From Thalassospira profundimaris (GTDB lineage: Bacteria > Pseudomonadota > Alphaproteobacteria > Rhodospirillales > Thalassospiraceae): a DNA stretch of 64,000 nt. The notes under the pieces are model-generated. The model saw nothing but the letters and a program-made list of their open reading frames with translations, had not been told where the DNA came from and searched no databases. This document shows positions 35,745-44,492 of the stretch, piece by piece. The DNA lies in contig NZ_JPWH01000001.1 in assembly GCF_003326755.1 (NCBI RefSeq), positions 1 to 64,000 of the forward strand, given 5' to 3'. Each line of letters begins with the position of its first letter. Position 1 is the stretch's first letter. Position numbers and translations under genes: made by a program.

Positions 35745-36274
35745 GGCTGTTCCCTTTGTTCTTCTTCGTCCCCGGCAATGGCCGCGACTTCATCCTGCCA
35801 GCGGCGAGTCAACAGCCGATACAGCGACACGACAGACCGAATAACCACCGCAATAATGAAAACCGGGAAAATCGCATAGATATAATTCAGCGGAATGCGC
35901 GTGACCGGGGCCTTTTCGATATGCATGAACTGCACATAATCAATAATCACCGGCAGACCGGCAGCAAAGGCTGCGCCAATGCAAAAAATGCCCAAAATCG
36001 CCATCACCCGTTTCTGGCGCGGACTGGCAACCAGAAACAGCATGTTGAACGACACATGTTCGCTATCGCGCAACAGGAAGGCAGATGTCCAGAACACCAG
36101 CCAGATATACAGAATAACGCAGACTTCCACCGTCCAGCCCAAGGGGGCATTCAGGACATAGCGGGAAAAAATCTGCACAAGAAAGGTTGCGAACATCACG
36201 ATGAACAATGTCACCGCGATGCCCTCGCAACCTTTTTTCATCATGGATCCGAATGATCGCACAACTTGGCTCAC
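35741..36274 (-). CDS. dctQ: TRAP transporter small permease subunit, DctQ type
   Basis: 177 residues with four membrane helices. The helix-2 region LGWTVEVCVILYIWLVFWTSAF contains the glutamate-tryptophan pattern of DctQ proteins. It overlaps dctM by 4 nt and dctP by 4 nt, so the three are one operon. The C-terminus is acidic and glutamine-rich. Confidence 0.92.
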   Translation of the reverse strand: MSQVVRSFGSMMKKGCEGIAVTLFIVMFATFLVQIFSRYVLNAPLGWTVEVCVILYIWLVFWTSAFLLRDSEHVSFNMLFLVASPRQKRVMAILGIFCIGAAFAAGLPVIIDYVQFMHIEKAPVTRIPLNYIYAIFPVFIIAVVIRSVVSLYRLLTRRWQDEVAAIAGDEEEQREQP

Positions 36275-37275
36275 TTAACTGCGTTGATACGCTCGACAAT
36301 GCCTTTCGGCCAGTCTTTGGCAAAATCGGAATTCAGGTAGTCCTGCTGTACTTTCTTGCGGAAAGCCTCAACATCAGGTTTGTAAACCTTCAGGCCCTGT
36401 TCCTTGAAAAAGTCGATCAGCTTTTCCTCGTCTTCGATGCGATGAACATTATTGTAAAGTGTTGCCACTTCCGCCGCATCATGCACGATTTTCTGCTGTT
36501 GTTCGCTCAGTTCGTCATAGGTGCTTTTGGCCATCGACAGGAACACGGCATCCACCAGATGACTGGTCAGCACAATCTGATTGGTCACTTCATAGAATTT
36601 CGCGGCCTTGACAGTCGGCAGCGGGTTATCCTGCCCGTCGATCGTGCCGGTCTGAAGGCCGGTATAAACTTCGCCAAAGGCCAGCGGGGTGGCATTGGCA
36701 CCCAGGGCATTGCCCAGGAACAGCCAGGCATCGGAACCAGGCATGCGCAGCTTCACACCGGCAAGGTCAGCCGGGGTTTCGATTTTCTTGTCGCCGCGCA
36801 AATCAAGCTGGCGGGTACCAAGATAACCGACATCGAGAATTTCGATATTCATGTCATCGGCGACCATCTTGTAAAATTCTTTACCGATGTCGCTGTGGAA
36901 AACATGGCGCTGATGGTCCGGATCGCGAATCAGATACCCCGCCGTGAAAACCGACCAGGCCGGAATCTGCTTGGCAATATCCTGGGCCGAAATCATTGCC
37001 ATATCAAGGTTGCCGCGCTGCATGGCGGCAGGCTCGGTCCCCTGTTTGAACAGGCTGGCATTCAGGTGAATTTCAACATCAAACTGGCCCGGTGCGTTCT
37101 TTTCCAGCTCGTCTTTAAACACGGTCAGCATTTTGGCATGCCAGTCGCTTTCAACCGCCGGGGTCGAGATGCGCAATTTGATCGGATCCGCCATTGCCGA
37201 TGTAGCCACACCGGAAAAAGCCAGAATCGCCGCCGCCGCAATACCGGCTGTGTATTTGGGTAGATGTTTGAACAT
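36271..37275 (-). CDS. dctP: TRAP transporter substrate-binding protein, DctP family
   Basis: 334 residues with a signal peptide (cleavage after TSAMA, ~residue 29). The DctP fold is recognisable from LRISTPAVESDWH, GVKLRMPGSDAWLFLGNALGANATPLAFGEVYTGLQTGTIDGQDNP-type sequence (residues ~150-200), where the Arg in LRMPG binds the substrate carboxylate. The ligand is therefore an organic or sugar acid. First gene of the dctPQM operon, divergent from a DapA-family gene with which it probably shares a GntR-type operator. Confidence 0.94.
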   Translation of the reverse strand: MFKHLPKYTAGIAAAAILAFSGVATSAMADPIKLRISTPAVESDWHAKMLTVFKDELEKNAPGQFDVEIHLNASLFKQGTEPAAMQRGNLDMAMISAQDIAKQIPAWSVFTAGYLIRDPDHQRHVFHSDIGKEFYKMVADDMNIEILDVGYLGTRQLDLRGDKKIETPADLAGVKLRMPGSDAWLFLGNALGANATPLAFGEVYTGLQTGTIDGQDNPLPTVKAAKFYEVTNQIVLTSHLVDAVFLSMAKSTYDELSEQQQKIVHDAAEVATLYNNVHRIEDEEKLIDFFKEQGLKVYKPDVEAFRKKVQQDYLNSDFAKDWPKGIVERINAVK

Positions 37276-37377
37276 TTATGGTCCTCCCGTGGACTAGTTA
37301 CCTGATCTGTCTCGATTATTGTTCTTTTTGGATGGCGACCGGCGGAAAATCAACCAGGTTTGTCACGCCAACAAACA

Positions 37378-37401
37378 TATTGTATAACTAACATGTTAGT
37401 G
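37378..37401. promoter_or_regulatory. Candidate FadR/GntR operator in the dctP / aldolase divergent gap
   Basis: TTGTATAACTA (37380-37390) fits the TNGTNNNACNA consensus of FadR-subfamily GntR regulators exactly. It overlaps a perfect 14-bp palindrome ACTAACATGTTAGT (37387-37400). The gene two downstream encodes an FCD-domain GntR protein, the obvious candidate to bind here and control both directions. Confidence 0.55.
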
Positions 37402-37467
37402 ATAAACAACACTTAAATCCTCCAATATCAAACACTATTTCAGGCCGTCGCCTGACAGGAACACACC

Positions 37468-38364
37468 ATGACTTTTGACGCCACCCAACCCTTTGGTATC
37501 TCTGCGGCTCTGACCACGCCCTTTACATCTGCGGGCAATATCGACCATGCCCTGCTGGTTGCCCACGTAAAGAACGTGCTGGCAAAGGGATGCAACTCTG
37601 TCACGCTGGGCGGCACCACCGGCGAAGGCCCGTCTCTTTCGCAGGAAGAAAAGGTTGCGGCCCACAATGCCATCACGGCAGCAGGTGTTCCGGCACAAAA
37701 AATCGTTTTTGCGATTCTCGAATCCGCCCTGCCCAATGCCGTGGCCCATGCCCGTCAGGCCGCCGATCTGGGCAGCACCCATATTTTGCTGGCCCCGCCC
37801 TTCTATTTCAAAGGCGTTGCCGATAACGGCCAGCTTGTCTGGTTCCGCAAAATGCTGACGGAAATCGCACCAAGCGGCCTGAAAGTGATTCTCTATCACA
37901 TTCCGCAAGTAACGGCCGCGCCCGTCACCCCCGATATGGTGGCCGAACTGAAAAAAGACTTCCCGGCCATGATTTGCGGTGTGAAGGATTCGGCAGGCCA
38001 GTGGGAAAACACCGAAGAGCTTTTGAAGCGCTTTCCCGACCTTGATATTCTCATTGGCGATGAACGCCTGCTCGCACGTGGTGTTGCCTTGGGGGGAGCT
38101 GGTGCCATCAGTGGTGTTGCCAATTTCCGCCCCGACCTTTTGACCGATATTATGGCCCAAAAACCGGACGATCCCCGGGTAACGGATCTGGTAAATGCCC
38201 TGCTTGAATATCCGGTCACACCGGCGGTCAAGGCGCTGGTCGGTCATCTCGATCAGGAACAATCCTGGCGTGAAGCACGTGCCCCCCTTGCCGGTTTAAC
38301 GCCAGAGCAGTATCAAGCCCTGACAAAACGTTACAACGACCTGTTCGCATCGCCAGAGAGGTAA
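37468..38364 (+). CDS. DapA-family (DHDPS/NAL superfamily) aldolase or dehydratase
   Basis: 298 residues, complete TIM barrel. The Schiff-base Lys173 lies in GVKDSAGQW, the catalytic Tyr143 in LYHIPQ, and the substrate carboxylate loop in LGGTTGEGPSLS. The family includes dihydrodipicolinate synthase, N-acetylneuraminate lyase and keto-deoxy sugar acid aldolases or dehydratases. The neighbours, a TRAP transporter for an acid and an FCD-type GntR regulator, favour a catabolic role on an imported sugar acid or hydroxyproline-type compound over lysine synthesis. The exact substrate is open. Confidence 0.88.
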   Translation: MTFDATQPFGISAALTTPFTSAGNIDHALLVAHVKNVLAKGCNSVTLGGTTGEGPSLSQEEKVAAHNAITAAGVPAQKIVFAILESALPNAVAHARQAADLGSTHILLAPPFYFKGVADNGQLVWFRKMLTEIAPSGLKVILYHIPQVTAAPVTPDMVAELKKDFPAMICGVKDSAGQWENTEELLKRFPDLDILIGDERLLARGVALGGAGAISGVANFRPDLLTDIMAQKPDDPRVTDLVNALLEYPVTPAVKALVGHLDQEQSWREARAPLAGLTPEQYQALTKRYNDLFASPER

Positions 38365-38368
38365 GAAT

Positions 38369-39046
38369 ATGACAGAAGCCGCCCGGCCCCGAGGAGAACG
38401 CAGCCTTCGCAGCCGCGCCTATGACAGCTTTACCGAGCGGCTTCTGGCCCGCGACATTCTGCCCGGGCAGTTTCTGTCGCAGCGTGAACTGGTGGAAATT
38501 ACCGGCATGCCGCTGGGTGCTATTCGCGAACTCGTGCCCCGGCTGGAGGCCGACGGCCTGATCACCACCGTGCCCCAGCGCGGCATGCAGGTGGCCCATA
38601 TTGACCTTGATCTGGTGCGCAATGCCTTTCAGCTCCGCATGTTTCTGGAGCTGGAGGCCGCGGCCCTTTTTGCTATCAATGCCACCGATGACATGATTGC
38701 AAACATTCGCGAAGCCCACGAAGCCGTGCTGCGCGATGCCGAAAAAGGCATCACGCCGGACCTTCTGGAACACGCACAGGCCGTGGACTGGTCCCTGCAT
38801 GACTGCATCATCGATTCGCTCAATAACGCCATCATTTCCAATGTTTACCGGGTCAATTCGGTTAAAATCCGCCTGATCCGCCAGGAACGGTTCCGTCTGA
38901 ACGAAAAACTTCTCACGACCGTCATGAATGACCATCTCGAAATCATTACCGGCTTTGAAGCCCGCGACCCGGACCGCGCCGTCACCGCCCTGCGCAACCA
39001 CCTGGAAAATGCCCGCGGCCGCGCCCTTGGTCTGGGGGAGATGTGA
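38369..39046 (+). CDS. GntR family regulator, FadR subfamily (FCD domain)
   Basis: 225 residues. The winged helix at ~12-78 (SQRELVEITGMPLGAIRELVPRLEADGLI) is followed by the all-helical FCD ligand domain (~85-215), whose metal-binding His/Asp positions are seen in the DWSLHDCII and NDHLEII segments. It starts 4 bp after the upstream gene and is surely co-transcribed. It probably represses the divergent TRAP and aldolase genes through the operator at 37378-37401, with the substrate or product as inducer. Confidence 0.92.
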   Translation: MTEAARPRGERSLRSRAYDSFTERLLARDILPGQFLSQRELVEITGMPLGAIRELVPRLEADGLITTVPQRGMQVAHIDLDLVRNAFQLRMFLELEAAALFAINATDDMIANIREAHEAVLRDAEKGITPDLLEHAQAVDWSLHDCIIDSLNNAIISNVYRVNSVKIRLIRQERFRLNEKLLTTVMNDHLEIITGFEARDPDRAVTALRNHLENARGRALGLGEM

Positions 39047-39085
39047 CCAACTATGCCTTTGGAATTTTAAGCTTTTGCCAGACAA

Positions 39086-39128
39086 AAACACCCCGCTACC
39101 TTGTTGTAGCGGGGTGTTTCATTTTTTC
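39086..39128. terminator. Rho-independent terminator after gntR
   Basis: AAACACCCCGCTAC and GTAGCGGGGTGTTT form a 14-bp stem, then CATTTTTTC. It probably serves both convergent genes. Confidence 0.88.
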
Positions 39129-39190
39129 TATCACCTCACAACGGAATGCTAGGCCAAATCGCGCCAGCACTCCGTCCGGTGAAAGCACGC

Positions 39191-40198
39191 TCAGGTGAAA
39201 CGGCGGAACTCGCCGCTTTTGCGCGGCGGACGGAAGCGTTTCAGATAGGACGGTGCGACGGTTTCAAGGCAGTTCGGCACAATCCCCATATCGGCAAAGG
39301 TTTTGGCATCATCCGATACAACATTATCGGTCTTGAGCAAACGGACCTGATCGGGTGTTAGTGGCGGTTTGGGCAGGAACTGCATGAAAAACGCCATGAT
39401 GGAGGCCAGCCAGAATGGCACCGGCAGCAGGCAAACGCGCTGACGGGTCAGTTCGCGCATGTCATCAAGGATCTGACGGAAGCTGTATTTTTCCGGTCCA
39501 CCCAGTTCAAAGGTTTCACCCGCCAGGGCTTTATCCTCGACCGCCTTGAAAAAGGCATCGGCAACATCGCCCACATAAACCGGCTGGAATTTCGGCCCGC
39601 CGTCGCCAAAGAAATCAACCGAACCTTTGCCCAGGTCAACTTCGGGCAGGGCGGGCGTGCCAACAACCGGAATAACCGGCAGGATACGGGCCATTGCGGC
39701 AAACTTGTTCAGGAAGTCATCTTCCGGGCCAAAAATGACCGACGGACGGAAAATAACCGCGTCGGGGAATGCCGAACGCACCGCCTTTTCACCAGCAAGT
39801 TTCGAGGTGGCATAAAGCGAATGAGGGTTTTTGTTCGCGCCCAGGGCGGACATGTGAACCAGCGTTTTGACACCGGCTTCCTTTGCGGCCTCGGCAATGT
39901 TTTTTGCCGCCACAACGTGCATGTTCATGAAGCTGCGCGAACCGCGCTCATATAAAATGCCGATCAGATTGATCACCGCTTCGGCACCGTCAACAGAGCG
40001 GCGAATCGCCTCCGGGTCGCTTACATCGCAATGCACCGGGACCATCTGGCCGAGATAGCCCATCGGCTTGAGCTTTTTGGTCCGTTCAAAATAGCGGGTC
40101 GGTACACGGACGGTATAACCGGCTTCCAGCAGGCGCTTGACGATATAGCGCCCGACAAAGCCGCTGCCGCCAAATACAGTGATGATACGACGATCCAT
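39191..40198 (-). CDS. NDUFA9-like NAD(P)-binding epimerase-family protein
   Basis: 335 residues from the ATG at 40198, preceded by GAGGAGAG. The Rossmann motif VFGGSGFVGRYIVKRL and the VRVPTR segment match the NmrA/extended-SDR proteins related to the 39-kDa (NDUFA9) complex I accessory subunit. The usual YxxxK active site appears as YATSKLAGE near residue 135. The alphaproteobacterial members are probable NADPH-binding proteins linked to respiratory complexes or quinone metabolism; enzymatic activity is unproven. Single gene. Confidence 0.87.
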   Translation of the reverse strand: MDRRIITVFGGSGFVGRYIVKRLLEAGYTVRVPTRYFERTKKLKPMGYLGQMVPVHCDVSDPEAIRRSVDGAEAVINLIGILYERGSRSFMNMHVVAAKNIAEAAKEAGVKTLVHMSALGANKNPHSLYATSKLAGEKAVRSAFPDAVIFRPSVIFGPEDDFLNKFAAMARILPVIPVVGTPALPEVDLGKGSVDFFGDGGPKFQPVYVGDVADAFFKAVEDKALAGETFELGGPEKYSFRQILDDMRELTRQRVCLLPVPFWLASIMAFFMQFLPKPPLTPDQVRLLKTDNVVSDDAKTFADMGIVPNCLETVAPSYLKRFRPPRKSGEFRRFT

Positions 40199-40363
40199 TT
40201 TAAATTCTCTCCTCGTCGGCCTCTCTCGGGTCCGCACTGATGGCGCGCCAGGGGATGGCTGCCCGATCCGGGAATGGAAACCGTCATGATTGCGCGGTTC
40301 CCTTTGATACATCTGTTAAAGGGTTATATACGACGCAAAAGCCCCGTCAACAATGTGGTTTTG

Positions 40364-41266
40364 TCAATTTTCGCCGGTAATGCCTTTGCTTTTACGCAAA
40401 ATATCATCCAAAAGCGTCTGCAACCCGGCCTGATAATCGCGGTAACACAGCTCGACACCCAGTTCACGCTTGATCTTGCTGTTATCCACCCGTTTGTTAT
40501 CCTCATAAAAACTGGCCGCCATCGGGCTTAGGGTGGCGGTTTCAAAGGGTTCCTCCACCGGCGGGTCAAGGCCCAAAAGACCACAGGCATAGGCGATCAC
40601 GTCCTGGGGCGGGGCGGCATCATCATCACATACATTATAGGCCGCACCGGCATGGGGCCGGGCGATGGCGGCCAAAACCGTGCGGGCAATATCCTCGACA
40701 TGGATGCGTGAAAAAACCTGCCCTTCCTTGACAATCCGGCGCGCCCGACCCGACCGCACGGTTTCCAGCGCATTGCGCCCCGGCCCGTAAATACCGGCCA
40801 GACGAAAGGACTGCACACACAAATCATGACGCTGGCCCAAATCAAACCATGCCTTTTCCGCTGCCACCCGGCGACGCCCGCGCTTGCCAGAGGGCAAAAG
40901 GTCGTCATCTTCATCCACCACACCGCCATTGCGGTCGCCATAAACTCCGGTTGTGGATAAATAGCCAATCCAGGTTTGTGCCGGTAATGCGGCCAGATCG
41001 GCCCGGTGATGGGCCAAAACCGGGTCGCCATACCCGCCCGGCGGGGTTGATACCAGCACATGTGTTACCCCCTGCAGGGCCTTGGCAATATTTGCCACAG
41101 GCATGTCATTATCAAACTGATACGGGGTAATGCCTTCGGCCCGAAGAGCGTCGAACTTGTCGGGGCTGCGGGTGGTTCCGGCAATGTCCCAGCCCTCGGC
41201 CCTTAATTTTCGCGCCACCAGACGGGCGCTAAAGCCGGTACCAAAACAGAAAAGCGTGTTGGGCAT
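40364..41266 (-). CDS. SDR family oxidoreductase, YeeZ-like
   Basis: 300 residues. The N-terminal NTLFCFGTGFSARLVAR is a glycine-rich dinucleotide site, and YLSTTGVYGDRNGG with later CVQSFRLAGIYGPGR match YeeZ-type extended short-chain dehydrogenases. The canonical YxxxK lysine is not evident, as is common in this subgroup. Substrate unknown. It lies 165 bp upstream of the NDUFA9-like gene on the same strand; co-transcription is possible but not close-packed. Confidence 0.82.
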   Translation of the reverse strand: MPNTLFCFGTGFSARLVARKLRAEGWDIAGTTRSPDKFDALRAEGITPYQFDNDMPVANIAKALQGVTHVLVSTPPGGYGDPVLAHHRADLAALPAQTWIGYLSTTGVYGDRNGGVVDEDDDLLPSGKRGRRRVAAEKAWFDLGQRHDLCVQSFRLAGIYGPGRNALETVRSGRARRIVKEGQVFSRIHVEDIARTVLAAIARPHAGAAYNVCDDDAAPPQDVIAYACGLLGLDPPVEEPFETATLSPMAASFYEDNKRVDNSKIKRELGVELCYRDYQAGLQTLLDDILRKSKGITGEN

Positions 41267-41546
41267 ATGAAATTCAGCCTTGTTGCGTGCGGCGGGGTCA
41301 AATTTGATGTCGCACAGTAGGGTTTTTCCACGGTGATTTGAAGGAGACTCTTTTTAAACCGGCAAAGTCATCGCGGCATCGGGCCTTCATGGCACGGCTT
41401 TAAAATCAAAATATTTGGCAAAAGTCAGCTGCCGGGGGAACACAATCATCATGTTGCCGTTTTCATTCCGTGGGATGCTGGCAAATCGGCTATCATCAAC
41501 AGGCTGATTTATGCCCCCAACTGCCACGAACCATAATGAGGATTCC

Positions 41547-42422
41547 ATGCCCGGACGTATCGTTTCATCTTTTTCCGGCCTGCGCCGACTGTCCCTGCTT
41601 ACAGCCGTGAGTGCCGGAATGATCGGGGCCTTTACCGGAAGCCTTGTTCTCGCCCCCGGTGTGGCGCAGGCGCAAAACCAGTCCGATGTCATTCCGCAAA
41701 CCGATGCCGCCCACGAATATGCCGCATGCCTCAAACTGGCACGCCTCAAACCAAAGGATGGCTATGACAGTGCCAGCCAGTGGGCCCAAATGGGCGGTGG
41801 TGAACCGGCCGAACATTGCGCAGCCGTCGCCCTGATCGGGCTTGGCAACTATACCGAGGCGGCGACCAAACTTGATGACATGGCCGATAACAGCAAATCC
41901 AGCCCCGATATTGTCGCCGGTTTTCTGGCCCAGGCCGCACAGGCCTGGACGATGGTCAATAACCTGCAATTTGCCTGGCGCGACCAGACCCGCGCCCTGA
42001 AACTGGTCGATAAAGACCCCAGCCTGTGGGTAGACCGGGCCGTTACCCTGGGCATGGCCGGACAATATTGGGAAGCGATTGACGATTTGAACAAGGCGCT
42101 GGACCTTGACCCCAAAAATGTCGATGCCCTGGTTTATCGCGGCAGTGCGTGGCGGGCGCTTAAAACCTATGACCTTGCCCGGGCAGATATTGACCGCGCC
42201 CTTGAATTGCAGCCCAACCATTTGCAGGCCCATCTTGAAAGCGGCAACCTTTACCGCATTGCTGGCAACAACAAAGCCGCCCGCAAGGACTGGCTGGCCG
42301 TGATTGAACTGGGCGATGGCACACCGGCGGCCAAGGCCGCACGCGACAATATCGAAAAAATGGATGTAGATTCAGAAAACGGTAACGACAAGAAGATGGA
42401 AGAAAGCCCCAAGAAGAACTAA
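41547..42422 (+). CDS. Secreted/periplasmic tetratricopeptide repeat protein
   Basis: 291 residues from the ATG at 41547, preceded by GAGG. A signal peptide ends near AQAQ (~residue 42). Residues ~60-260 form five or so TPR units; AIDDLNKALDLDPKNVDALVYRGSAWRAL-type repeats (residues ~175-215) are the clearest. The C-terminus is highly charged. It is a periplasmic scaffold, partner unknown. It precedes a PstS-like gene by 111 bp on the same strand. Confidence 0.85.
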   Translation: MPGRIVSSFSGLRRLSLLTAVSAGMIGAFTGSLVLAPGVAQAQNQSDVIPQTDAAHEYAACLKLARLKPKDGYDSASQWAQMGGGEPAEHCAAVALIGLGNYTEAATKLDDMADNSKSSPDIVAGFLAQAAQAWTMVNNLQFAWRDQTRALKLVDKDPSLWVDRAVTLGMAGQYWEAIDDLNKALDLDPKNVDALVYRGSAWRALKTYDLARADIDRALELQPNHLQAHLESGNLYRIAGNNKAARKDWLAVIELGDGTPAAKAARDNIEKMDVDSENGNDKKMEESPKKN

Positions 42423-42533
42423 GGTGCCTTCCGGTTGAGAGGCCAGCCCCGTCCCTTCGCGATTTTGGGGCTGGCATTTCACTCACCCGGAAACATCCGG
42501 TTTGATGATTTTATGACTGCATCGGGGGATAGG

Positions 42534-43571
42534 ATGCGCCGTTCTTTTTGTTCTGCTGTAATTGCCCTGGCGATCGGGGCGGCGTTTGGAAGTCATGCCG
42601 CTCAGGCGCGTGATCAGATTCGCATTGTCGGGTCATCGACACTTTATCCCCTGACCGCCAGGGTGGCCGAATATTACGGCAAAACCACCGGAAAACCGGC
42701 CCCGGTTGTGGAAAGCACCGGGTCGGGCGGCGGTTTCAAGCTGTTTTGTGGCGGCATTGGCGAAACATTTCCCGATATTGTTGATGCCTCCCGCCCGATT
42801 ACCGGCAGCGAACGCGCCGTCTGTGCCGCCAATTCCGTGCGCAATATTTCCGAAATCCGCATTGGATATGATGGCATTGTCCTGATCGGCTCGCGCGAGG
42901 CACCTGCGATGAAACTCAGCCCGCGTCAGCTTTATCTCGCCCTTGCCCGCACCGTGCCGGTTCAAGGGGCGAGTGTGCCCAACCCCTATCAAAAATGGTC
43001 AGATATCGACCCCAACCTGCCCGACCTTGCCATTCGCGTCTATGGCCCGCCGCCCACATCGGGCACCCGCGACCTTTTGGGTCAGCTTTTGATGGATCGT
43101 GGCTGTCGTACCTTTGCCGATATTGCGGCAATGGAAAGTGCCGAGCCCGACAGCTTCCGTCTGTTATGCCGCACCATGCGCGAAGACGGCGCCTATATCG
43201 AGGCCGGTGAAAACGACCGGCTTTTGATCAGCAAGCTGGAAAAAGACCCGACATCTTATGCGATCATGGGTTTTAACAACCTGGAACGGAACGCAAATAC
43301 CCTGCAGGGTATTCCCATTGGTGGTGTGACACCAACATATGAAACCATCCTTGATGGCAGCTATCCGGGCTCCCGCCCGCTGTTTTTGTATGTCAAGGAT
43401 GACCACCGCCAGCTTGTGCCTGAACTGGCATCCTTTGTTGCCACCTATGTTTCCGATGACATGATCGGCGAGGACGGACTTCTGGTGGATAATGGCCTGG
43501 TGCCACTGCCCGATCGCGAACGCAAGGATGCCCTGGCCGACGCGCAGAAGTTTCTGCCGGCCAAACCCTGA
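42534..43571 (+). CDS. PstS-like phosphate-family periplasmic binding protein
   Basis: 345 residues from the ATG at 42534 (GGGGGATAGG just upstream); MTASGD at 42513 is an alternative start. A signal peptide ends at AAQA (~25). The mature part starts with IRIVGSSTLYPLTARVAEYY and has VVESTGSGGGFKLFC and DIVDASRPI, the phosphate-binding loops of PstS, plus PPTSGTRDLLGQLL later. No pstC, pstA or pstB follows: a terminator and a convergent gene come next. It is an orphan binding protein of the PstS family; a role in phosphate uptake, or in attachment as for secreted PstS-like proteins, is open. Confidence 0.88.
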   Translation: MRRSFCSAVIALAIGAAFGSHAAQARDQIRIVGSSTLYPLTARVAEYYGKTTGKPAPVVESTGSGGGFKLFCGGIGETFPDIVDASRPITGSERAVCAANSVRNISEIRIGYDGIVLIGSREAPAMKLSPRQLYLALARTVPVQGASVPNPYQKWSDIDPNLPDLAIRVYGPPPTSGTRDLLGQLLMDRGCRTFADIAAMESAEPDSFRLLCRTMREDGAYIEAGENDRLLISKLEKDPTSYAIMGFNNLERNANTLQGIPIGGVTPTYETILDGSYPGSRPLFLYVKDDHRQLVPELASFVATYVSDDMIGEDGLLVDNGLVPLPDRERKDALADAQKFLPAKP

Positions 43572-43608
43572 TCAGCGGATTGTTCAATCCGTTATGACCG
43601 CACGAGCA

Positions 43609-43645
43609 AACAGGCCCTGCATTCTCATGACAGGGCCTGTTTTAC
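43609..43645. terminator. Bidirectional terminator between pstS-like gene and methyltransferase
   Basis: AACAGGCCCTG and CAGGGCCTGTT form an 11-bp stem around ACATTCTCATG-type loop sequence, then TTAC. Convergent genes on both sides. Confidence 0.8.
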
Positions 43646-43679
43646 GATCAGACAGACATCAAGCACCGATAAACCGGCC

Positions 43680-44492
43680 TTACGCCGGGCGCTGCGCCAC
43701 CCAAACCTGATTGGCCGCGTAACGCGGGGGTTCCTGCCTGAATCCTGAATATTCCGAAATCGAAATAAAACCGCATAATTCCAGCATCAGGGCCATTTCT
43801 GCCCGATGCACCCAGCGCATCGAATGCCAGTTATCCTCCCGATGGCGCACCGTACCATCGGGCGCAATTTCCTCGAACCGCCAATGTTCGCAAAATTGCT
43901 GGGTTAGGGGGGTGTTGGTACGTTCCATCGCCGTGATGCGCAAGCGGCTATCCGTCGCGCCCATACCTGCAGGCATGGGAAATAACGGCAATTGCACAAT
44001 TTCCGCATCTCCTTCGGGCAGGCAATAGCGCAAATCAGGATCGATCAAATCAAACACCAGCCTTCCGCCGGGTTTTAAATGGGCAAAGGCCCGCGACAGG
44101 GCCGCACGCTGCCCGCTTGCCGTGGTGACTTCCTGTAATCCGCGAAAGGGAATAATCACCAGGGCAAATGATCGGCCCAGGTCAAAATCGCACATATCGG
44201 CCTGATGCCAGGTTACATCGGGGTAGTTACGGCGGGCCTGGGCCAGCATCGCCGCGGAAAGATCAAGCCCCTCCACCGCAATGCCCTGGCGGGCAATATC
44301 ACCGGCAATCCGCCCGGTACCGCAGCCCAGCTCCAGCACCGGCCCGCCGGTTTCAAGCGCCCAGTCGCGGTAAAATGGCAGCGGATCATCAAACAGTTTG
44401 CGGTCCAGTTCGGCCCGCAAATCGTAACTGGCAACATTCAGCCCGCCTTCAGGGTAAAACCCGTTATCGTCAGGCTGGACCGGGGATGTCAT
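43680..44492 (-). CDS. Class I SAM-dependent methyltransferase
   Basis: 270 residues. Motif I is VLELGCGTGRIAGDIA, followed by VEGLDLSAAML and VTWHQADMCDF. The domain of the Methyltransf_25 type fills ~45-160, and a C-terminal beta region (~165-265) resembles glycine or small-molecule methyltransferases. Its start overlaps the stop of the glutathione S-transferase gene (ATGA), so both are translated together. Substrate unknown. Confidence 0.87.
   Translation of the reverse strand: MTSPVQPDDNGFYPEGGLNVASYDLRAELDRKLFDDPLPFYRDWALETGGPVLELGCGTGRIAGDIARQGIAVEGLDLSAAMLAQARRNYPDVTWHQADMCDFDLGRSFALVIIPFRGLQEVTTASGQRAALSRAFAHLKPGGRLVFDLIDPDLRYCLPEGDAEIVQLPLFPMPAGMGATDSRLRITAMERTNTPLTQQFCEHWRFEEIAPDGTVRHREDNWHSMRWVHRAEMALMLELCGFISISEYSGFRQEPPRYAANQVWVAQRPA

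Noticed and set aside
38228..39091. Minus-strand frame of 287 codons opposite the aldolase and GntR genes
   Set aside because: It crosses two well-defined genes on the other strand and has no motif or ribosome binding site.
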